From NCBI RefSeq assembly GCF_021432385.1, contig NZ_JAEACT010000003.1, forward strand, positions 124,001 to 188,000: a stretch of DNA of 64,000 bases, read 5' to 3'. Below the pieces are notes generated by a model. The model did no database searches, had not been told where the DNA came from, and worked only from the letters and a program-made list of their open reading frames with translations. Position numbers and translations under genes: made by a program. Positions 56,894 to 64,000 of this stretch are shown here, in pieces. The stretch is from Clostridium hydrogenum. Lineage in GTDB: Bacteria > Bacillota > Clostridia > Clostridiales > Clostridiaceae. Position 1 is the first letter of the stretch. Each line of letters starts with the position of its first letter.

Positions 56894-58384
56894 TTAGCGT
56901 CCTCCGCTTAGACTTCCTTTATTAATTACATCTACAAGTTCTTTATTATTTTTCGTATCATTCAACATATTTATTAATTTTTCAGTAACTTCTTGAACAT
57001 TGTTTTCAGTATATAAAACTTTTCTTATTTTAAATGAAGCATCTAATTCTTCTTGAGAGAAAAGTTCATCTTCTTTTCTAGTTCCTGACTTATAAATATC
57101 AACAGCTGGGAATATTCTTCTTTCTTGTAGCTTCCTATCCAAGTGAACCTCCATATTTCCAGTTCCCTTAAATTCTTCAAAAATCATATCATCCATTCTG
57201 CTTCCAGTGTCAACAAGTGCAGTTGCAAGTATTGTAAGGCTTCCACCTTCTTCAATGTTTCTTGCAGCTCCAAAAAATTTCTTTGGCATTATTAAAGCTC
57301 CTGGATCAAGTCCACCTGAAAGGGTTCTACCTGTTGGTGTTATTGTAAGATTATACGCTCTTGCAAGCCTTGTTATACTATCTAAAAGTATAACAACATC
57401 TTGACCTTGTTCAACCATTCTTTTTGCTCTTTCTAAAACCATATATGCAACTTTAGTGTGGTGCTCTGGCTCTTCATCAAATGTAGAATATATAACCTCA
57501 CCATTTATACTTCTTTGCATATCAGTTACTTCTTCTGGTCTCTCATCTATCAAAACAACAATTAACTTTATCTCCTTATGATTTGCAGTTAAACTTTGAG
57601 CAACTGTTTTTAAAAGTGTCGTTTTTCCAGCCTTAGGTGGTGCGACAATAAGTCCTCTTTGACCTTTACCGATAGGACATATTAAATCCATAAGCCTTGT
57701 TGCTAATTCTTTATCGTTCTTTTCTAATTTTAACCTTTGATTTGGATAAATTGGAGTTAGTTTTTCAAAAGGAGTTCTTCCAACTGCCTTATCTGGATAT
57801 TCTCCATTTACCTTTTGAACATATAAAAGAGCTTTAAATTTTTCGCCTTCTTTAGGTATTCTAACCTTACCTTGAACTTCATCTCCAGTTTTTAAATTAA
57901 ACCTTCTAATTTGGGATGGTGAAACATATATATCATCTTGGCTTGTTAAGTAGTTTTTTCCTCTTAAAAAGCCAAAATTATTATTTTCAACAAGCTCTAA
58001 AACTCCCTTTGCAGAATCAGATTCATCGACCATTTCCCTAAATTTTTCTTGTTTTTCTTCCTTATCATTAACGCTGTTATTAGAATTATTTCTAGAAATA
58101 TTTTGATTTTCGTGCACAGTGTCACTTACAGGCCTAGCTTCTGCTCTTTTATCATTGCTTTCTATTTTATCCATATTTTTTTCACCTAAATTATTAGAAT
58201 CTTTCTTTGGGCTTATTTTTTCTTTAAGTACAACCCCATCCTTTTCAATACTTTTAGGTGAATTTCCCCTTATCAATTCAATTAATTCATTTTTTTTATA
58301 TTTATAAGAATTCTTAATTCCTATATTTTTCGCCATTTCTTTTAATACAATAAGAGTCTTACTTTCCAAGTCATCATTAATCAA
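56894..58384 (-). CDS. rho: Transcription termination factor Rho
   Basis: 496 residues, longer than the usual 420 owing to an insert of about 75 charged, low-complexity residues after the N-terminal SAP-like helices (about 45-125, [23 protein letters not shown]). Then the OB-fold primary RNA site [26 protein letters not shown]-loop [13 protein letters not shown] near 265, and [31 protein letters not shown]. Start TTG 58384, ten bases after GGAGG. Confidence 0.96.
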   Translation of the reverse strand: MINDDLESKTLIVLKEMAKNIGIKNSYKYKKNELIELIRGNSPKSIEKDGVVLKEKISPKKDSNNLGEKNMDKIESNDKRAEARPVSDTVHENQNISRNNSNNSVNDKEEKQEKFREMVDESDSAKGVLELVENNNFGFLRGKNYLTSQDDIYVSPSQIRRFNLKTGDEVQGKVRIPKEGEKFKALLYVQKVNGEYPDKAVGRTPFEKLTPIYPNQRLKLEKNDKELATRLMDLICPIGKGQRGLIVAPPKAGKTTLLKTVAQSLTANHKEIKLIVVLIDERPEEVTDMQRSINGEVIYSTFDEEPEHHTKVAYMVLERAKRMVEQGQDVVILLDSITRLARAYNLTITPTGRTLSGGLDPGALIMPKKFFGAARNIEEGGSLTILATALVDTGSRMDDMIFEEFKGTGNMEVHLDRKLQERRIFPAVDIYKSGTRKEDELFSQEELDASFKIRKVLYTENNVQEVTEKLINMLNDTKNNKELVDVINKGSLSGGR

Positions 58385-58697
58385 AAAAAAGACACCTCCA
58401 AAACAATATATTTTTATTTATTATAAATTTGAGAATTCTATGATGTTAGCAACAAGTTTTTCTATTAAAATAACATTTCAAAGGAATTTCGAAAAAAAGA
58501 AGAGATGCTAGATATATACGTAGTATACCTTATGTATTTATTTTATAAAACGTACTCATTTTTATTTTATCCTAAAGATTATCAGATTATTTTTAATAGT
58601 ATTTAAATGATACTTCTAGATTTTAAACTTAAAATCTAAAAAAATCAAGCATTTTATTAATATTCACTTTCACAATACAGCAATATCTTACAATAAA
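58385..58697. other. Gap between rho and a hypothetical gene
   Basis: A/T-rich with one short palindrome (TAGATTTTA at 58617 and TAAAATCTA ending 58638) without a T run on the strand that would need it. No frame or element of families A-C found. Confidence 0.55.
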
Positions 58698-59039
58698 TCA
58701 AAATGCCGCGTACATACTTCCATTAATTTGATTGTATCTCTTTGTGATATTTTCAATTTTTTCCCTAGCTCCAATAAACACAACTGGCACCCCTAAAGTT
58801 TTGCAACCGCTTATTATCAATTCCTGTTTAAATAAATCAACAGCTTGATACGTAAAGCCATGCCATTTTTCACATATTGGACATTTAAAATTAACCATCA
58901 AACTTCCATCAACTAATTGGATATTAAAAAAATCAAATAAAAAATTCATATCTTTAATTTCAAAAATAGTAATATCTTTAATTTCATATTTTCCTATTTC
59001 ATTTTTAAACGCAACACTAAATAGCGTATTTAATATCAT
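58698..59039 (-). CDS. Hypothetical protein with a CPIC zinc-type knuckle
   Basis: 113 residues, soluble. The centre reads FKCPICEKWHGFTYQA; a further Cys is at ISGCKTLGVPVVF, so a metal site is possible but incomplete. No family recognised. GGAGGTGAAAAT overlaps the region before the ATG, a strong ribosome site that supports real translation. It follows pyrG on the same strand after a 250-base gap. Confidence 0.65.
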   Translation of the reverse strand: MILNTLFSVAFKNEIGKYEIKDITIFEIKDMNFLFDFFNIQLVDGSLMVNFKCPICEKWHGFTYQAVDLFKQELIISGCKTLGVPVVFIGAREKIENITKRYNQINGSMYAAF

Positions 59040-59289
59040 ATTTTCACCTCCATACTTTTTAACAACAAACTATAAAGTACAAAGTTCGATATTTTAAATA
59101 TTCTATAAAATTAGTTAAAATCCTTTTTAATAAATTAAATTCATTAAAATTTATTGCATCAAAAATATTTCTCATGATTCTGCAACTATTTCAAAATTCT
59201 GTAGCAGCATTTTTTACAGCACAATGCAAAGCAAGAGTGTTTTGCTATTAATGTTGCAACACACTCTTACTTCACATTTTTTTATTTGT

Positions 59290-61002
<1,713 letters not shown>

Positions 61003-61109
61003 TTACCCTATAAAACTATAATGGTTTTTTATTGCCTCTCAACACATACATATCATTTTATCACATATATTTCTTTTTTGCTACTACTTTTATTTATTTT
61101 TTTTGCATT

Positions 61110-61394
61110 CTAAATTTTTCTTAATTCATCTTCTATCTCAAAGTACATTTCTCTAAAACTTTTATTAATTAAAAACATTTCTTGAGCTTTTTTATAGTTG
61201 TAGTTCAATGTTCGCTTATTAAACACAGGCTTTGTTTCCTGAAAATCATTAAAATTATATCCATACTTCCTTAAAAGTAAGCAAAATATATATTTGCAAT
61301 TTTTATCTTTCAATAATTTATACAATTCACTTGTACTTATACCTTTATATTCACATAACAGTTTTATTATTCTTTCATACCTACTTCTAATCAT
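61110..61394 (-). CDS. Hypothetical small helical protein
   Basis: 94 residues starting MIRSRYERIIKLL at 61394, with GAGGTGG eight bases upstream. The longer open frame runs into the end of a family A element and is not genuine. The first half (YERIIKLLCEYKGISTSELY) could form a helix-turn-helix; the tail is acidic and helical. No family recognised. Confidence 0.6.
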   Translation of the reverse strand: MIRSRYERIIKLLCEYKGISTSELYKLLKDKNCKYIFCLLLRKYGYNFNDFQETKPVFNKRTLNYNYKKAQEMFLINKSFREMYFEIEDELRKI

Positions 61395-61441
61395 CAGAAA
61401 CCACCTCATTGTAATTATTGACATAGTTCCTTTATTTAAAA

Positions 61442-61731
61442 CAAAGTACAGAGTACAAAGTATAAAGTACAAAGAAGGATGATTTTCTTACGCTTTGCTA
61501 GAGAAAATCTTATAACTTATTTTTGATTGCTTACGCAATCGCGTCATTGCTGTTGTTAGCGAAGCTAACAATAGCTAAGTTTAAGATTCACCTGACGTAA
61601 GTTTATTAATATACAAAGTTTTATTACACTACTTATTGAGAGTACTTCTACTAAGTTAAAGAACCTACATGGACTTACGCCCAAACCCCTAGTAAGTGTA
61701 TCCTTCTTTGTACTCTGTACTTTGTACTTTG
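61442..61731 (+). repeat. Family A element, copy 5 (with interior extension)
   Basis: 290 bases. Both ends keep the heptamers in slightly different form (CAAAGTACAGAGTAC) and hairpins 1 to 3 are present. After CACCTGACGTAAG an extra stretch of about 80 bases (TTTATTAATATACAAAG to CCCCTAGTAAGTG) replaces hairpin 4. Confidence 0.85.
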
Positions 61732-61803
61732 GCAAAAGGTTCGCAATATTTATTACTGAAATCATTAAATTTACTTTATTAAGTTGTTAAATAACAATTA
61801 TAT

Positions 61804-62114
61804 ATTGTGAAACAAAGATGTAGTGGATTAATGAAAGAACCTTTGGCAGGTGTAGGAAAAAAATGATGTTAGGGAATAGTGGCGAAAAAATTTCTAAATA
61901 AAATTGTATAAAACTTAGTGGGAAATTTTTTAAAGCTTTAGAGCTTTAGATTGTCTGAGCTAATCTTTGCGAGTTATCGAAAGCTCTTAAGCTTTAAAAA
62001 ATTTGCCGCTTAGTTTTATTAATTTTATTTAGGATTTTGAACTACTATTCACTAACATCATTTTTCTACACCTGCCAAAGGTTCTTTGATTTTGCACTAC
62101 ACTTTGCTTCTCAT
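61804..62114 (-). repeat. Family B element, copy 3 (inverted)
   Basis: About 311 bases, opposite orientation to copies 1 and 2, with ends ATTGTGAAACAAAGATGTAG and ..CACTACACTTTGC. It is 72 bases from family A copy 5; the spacer matches that between family B copy 1 and family A copy 3. Stops 24 bases before the DUF1934 gene's stop codon. Confidence 0.87.
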
Positions 62115-62137
62115 TATTTATTAATTACTCTGTCTAA

Positions 62138-62560
62138 TTAGTTTTCTAGTACTTTAATTTCAATATTTAATTCTGTAGTTTGTCGTGCTTGTTTGGATAT
62201 ATTAAGGTCATATTTAATATAAACTTTACCGCCCTTATCATTAACATTTATATCTATAACTTTAGTATCTATTTCTAATTCAAAAGTACCGTATGGTGTA
62301 TTGTACATAGAAAATGTCTTTTTGCCTTTTTTAAATTCCATTTTAGTACTTGTCGTACCCATTCTTACAATACAAAATTCTTCTGATTTAATTTTTAATG
62401 TTGTAGTAGTACCTTCCATTCCAGATATTTTAGTTTCTTTGTACATTGCATAATAGCAATTATTTTTTTCAAAAAATTCTCCAGGTGTTGTTACAGATAT
62501 AGGTTCTTCATTATTTTCATTTTCATTACTAAAAACACTTATAATTGCTTTCTTTGACAT
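62138..62560 (-). CDS. DUF1934 (YwiB-like) beta-barrel protein
   Basis: 140 residues, nearly all beta strands. YYAMYKETKISGMEGTTTTLKI and KGKKTFSMYNTPYGTFELEIDT fit DUF1934, a calycin-like barrel of unknown role. AGGAG precedes the ATG, 12 bases after the ddl stop, so it is co-transcribed with ddl. Confidence 0.85.
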   Translation of the reverse strand: MSKKAIISVFSNENENNEEPISVTTPGEFFEKNNCYYAMYKETKISGMEGTTTTLKIKSEEFCIVRMGTTSTKMEFKKGKKTFSMYNTPYGTFELEIDTKVIDINVNDKGGKVYIKYDLNISKQARQTTELNIEIKVLEN

Positions 62561-62572
62561 AATTGCATTCTC

Positions 62573-63604
62573 CTAAGCATTATTTCTTTCAATAGCAAAG
62601 TCAATCAATTCGTCTATTAATTTAGTATATCCTTTATTTGATGCTTCCCATAACTTAGGATACATACTTATTTTTGTAAATCCAGGAATTGTATTTACTT
62701 CATTAAGATAGATGTCCAAACTATCCTTATCAACAAGAAAATCTACTCTTGCCATTCCTGCACAATCAAGTGCACTGTAAACTTTTATTGCCGTATTTCT
62801 AACTTCTTCAAGCTTCTCTTGTGTAAGATCTGCTGGTATTAAAAGTTTTGAAGCTGCATTTTCATATTTGGCTTCATAATCATAAAATTCTTTTGCTGGA
62901 ACTATTTCACCTGGCACTGCTGCTTTAGGTAAATCATTTCCCAAAACTGCTACTTCTACTTCTCTAGCATTAATTGATTTCTCTACAAGTACTTTTCTAT
63001 CATATTTTAGTGCTTCCGCTAATCCTTCTACTAGTTCCTTCCTATCATGGGCCTTTGTTATTCCCACAGATGATCCACTATTTGAAGGTTTAATAAACAC
63101 TGCATACCCTAATTTTTCTTCAATAGTCTTTATTATTTCTTCTTGATTATTTTTATATTCACCAAGATTTACAACAACATAATCAGCTTGTTTAATGTTA
63201 AAGCATTGAAGTACATATTTTGTATAAACCTTGTCCATACATACTGATGACGATAATACTCCAGGTCCTACACAAGGTATTCCAATAATCTTACACATAC
63301 CTTGAATTGTCCCATCCTCTCCATAAAGTCCATGAAGCACAGGAAATACTACATCAACTTCTTTATTAAATAAAACATCTTGACCTTTTGGATTTTTGTA
63401 AAACTCATCTTTTTCCCATTCACCATTTTCTATTTTATCTATACTTCCTTTATATTCAAACCATTCTCCACTTTTGGTTATTCCAATCGGATATAAATCA
63501 TATTTAGCTGTATCTATATTTCTTAAAACAGATGCTGCTGACACCCTTGAAACTTCATGTTCTGTTGATTGTCCTCCAAATAGTATAGCTATCCTTTTTT
63601 TCAT
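62573..63604 (-). CDS. ddl: D-alanine--D-alanine ligase
   Basis: 343 residues: FGGQSTEHEVSRVSAASVL at the N-terminus, ATP-grasp motifs VLHGLYGEDGTIQGM and FIKPSNSGSSVGITKA, metal site YLNEVNTIPGFTKISMYPKLW. The active-site pattern (Tyr in LYGEDG, hence D-Ala specificity) suggests an ordinary D-Ala-D-Ala ligase. Starts with AAGGAGAG upstream of the ATG. Confidence 0.97.
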   Translation of the reverse strand: MKKRIAILFGGQSTEHEVSRVSAASVLRNIDTAKYDLYPIGITKSGEWFEYKGSIDKIENGEWEKDEFYKNPKGQDVLFNKEVDVVFPVLHGLYGEDGTIQGMCKIIGIPCVGPGVLSSSVCMDKVYTKYVLQCFNIKQADYVVVNLGEYKNNQEEIIKTIEEKLGYAVFIKPSNSGSSVGITKAHDRKELVEGLAEALKYDRKVLVEKSINAREVEVAVLGNDLPKAAVPGEIVPAKEFYDYEAKYENAASKLLIPADLTQEKLEEVRNTAIKVYSALDCAGMARVDFLVDKDSLDIYLNEVNTIPGFTKISMYPKLWEASNKGYTKLIDELIDFAIERNNA

Positions 63605-63710
63605 GCTTATTTATCTCTCCTTTAAAATTTTCTTATATGTAATAGTTTAGTTACTTATTCAGATTTTATCAACTATTATTTGAAAAAACTTAGAAATATG
63701 AAGCATTATT

Positions 63711-63916
63711 CAGAGTACGGAGTACAGAGTACAAAGTACAGTGAAGGATGATTTTCCGTAGCAAAGCTACAGAAAATCTTAAAACTTATTTTTTGATTGC
63801 TTAGGCAATCGTAGTATCAATGTTATTCAGCGAAGCTGACAACATATAAGTTTAAGATTTACCTGACACAAGGAAAGGTAAATCATCCTTAACTGTACTC
63901 TGTACTTTGTACTCTG
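63711..63916 (+). repeat. Family A element, copy 6 (complete)
   Basis: 206 bases, same orientation as copy 1. Here the inverted repeat extends outward to TTATTCAGAG / CTCTGAATAA, giving the longest matching ends of the set. Confidence 0.92.
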
Positions 63917-64000
63917 AATAAAGGTTCGAAACAATTTTACATTGCATATAAACTATTACTAATATCCTTATTTCCCTCACTACCTAAATGCTTAGCTTAC

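Noticed and set aside
61565..61765. 66-codon frame at the end of family A copy 5
   Set aside because: It is mostly repeat-element sequence, without a ribosome site.

Overview
The window is AT-rich chromosomal DNA of an anaerobic, spore-forming Clostridium (sensu stricto). The evidence is a sporulation block (spoIIID, an mreB/mbl gene, a spoIIQ-like gene, spoIID, murA, ywmB) beside a complete F1Fo ATP synthase operon, a clostridial thiolase gene next to wecB, and strong GGAGG ribosome sites. From memory the gene order resembles the Clostridium acetobutylicum chromosome, but the thiolase differs from that species' ThlA at many positions, so I infer a relative rather than C. acetobutylicum itself. 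Nothing looks like a prophage, plasmid or integrative element. The core genes are conventional; the unusual material lies between them.

Layout. 1-3019: secreted propeller-like protein (cut by the window edge) and a two-component system. 3239-3313: tRNA-Trp. 3487-7172: CheX-type phosphatase genes, a CBS-ACT protein and a metal-binding-type lipoprotein lacking the usual histidines. 7386-10312: HD/HD-GYP protein and tsaE-tsaB-rimI (t6A tRNA modification). 10565-13614: FMN riboswitch with riboflavin transporter ribU, then tex. 14079-20610: M28 peptidase, prfB with its frameshift, secA, hpf. 20827-21041: a GC-rich structured RNA matching the raiA motif, with its own promoter inside the end of comFC. 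21053-26999: comFC, a decayed comFA, recD2, a small membrane protein, metK with a SAM riboswitch. 27044-27654: seven tRNA genes made by tandem duplication. 27972-34748: yyaC and the sporulation/cell-wall block. 34930-41584: atp operon. 41885-47538: DMT transporter, thiolase, wecB, tagO-like, dCMP deaminase. 47768-49224: znuCB. 49901-56717: upp, rpiB, ywlE, ywlC, prfA, prmC, yqhQ, rpmE. 56894-63604: rho, pyrG, DUF1934 gene, ddl.

The intergenic DNA holds several families of dispersed, palindromic, non-coding elements. Family A (five copies of 206-290 bp, one half copy and one probable remnant) has terminal inverted repeats built of heptamers and encloses four hairpins. Family B (three copies of about 310 bp) and a shorter relative share a conserved core. 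Family C (six clear and several divergent copies, about 98 bp) forms long simple hairpins. Several sit directly at gene ends and parts of different families recur in the same combinations, as if modules were exchanged or moved together. No transposase is encoded here, so if they are mobile they depend on something elsewhere.

Coordinates of genes come from reading frames and ribosome binding sites; RNA and repeat limits come from pairing or alignment by eye. No database search, folding program or genome comparison was run.
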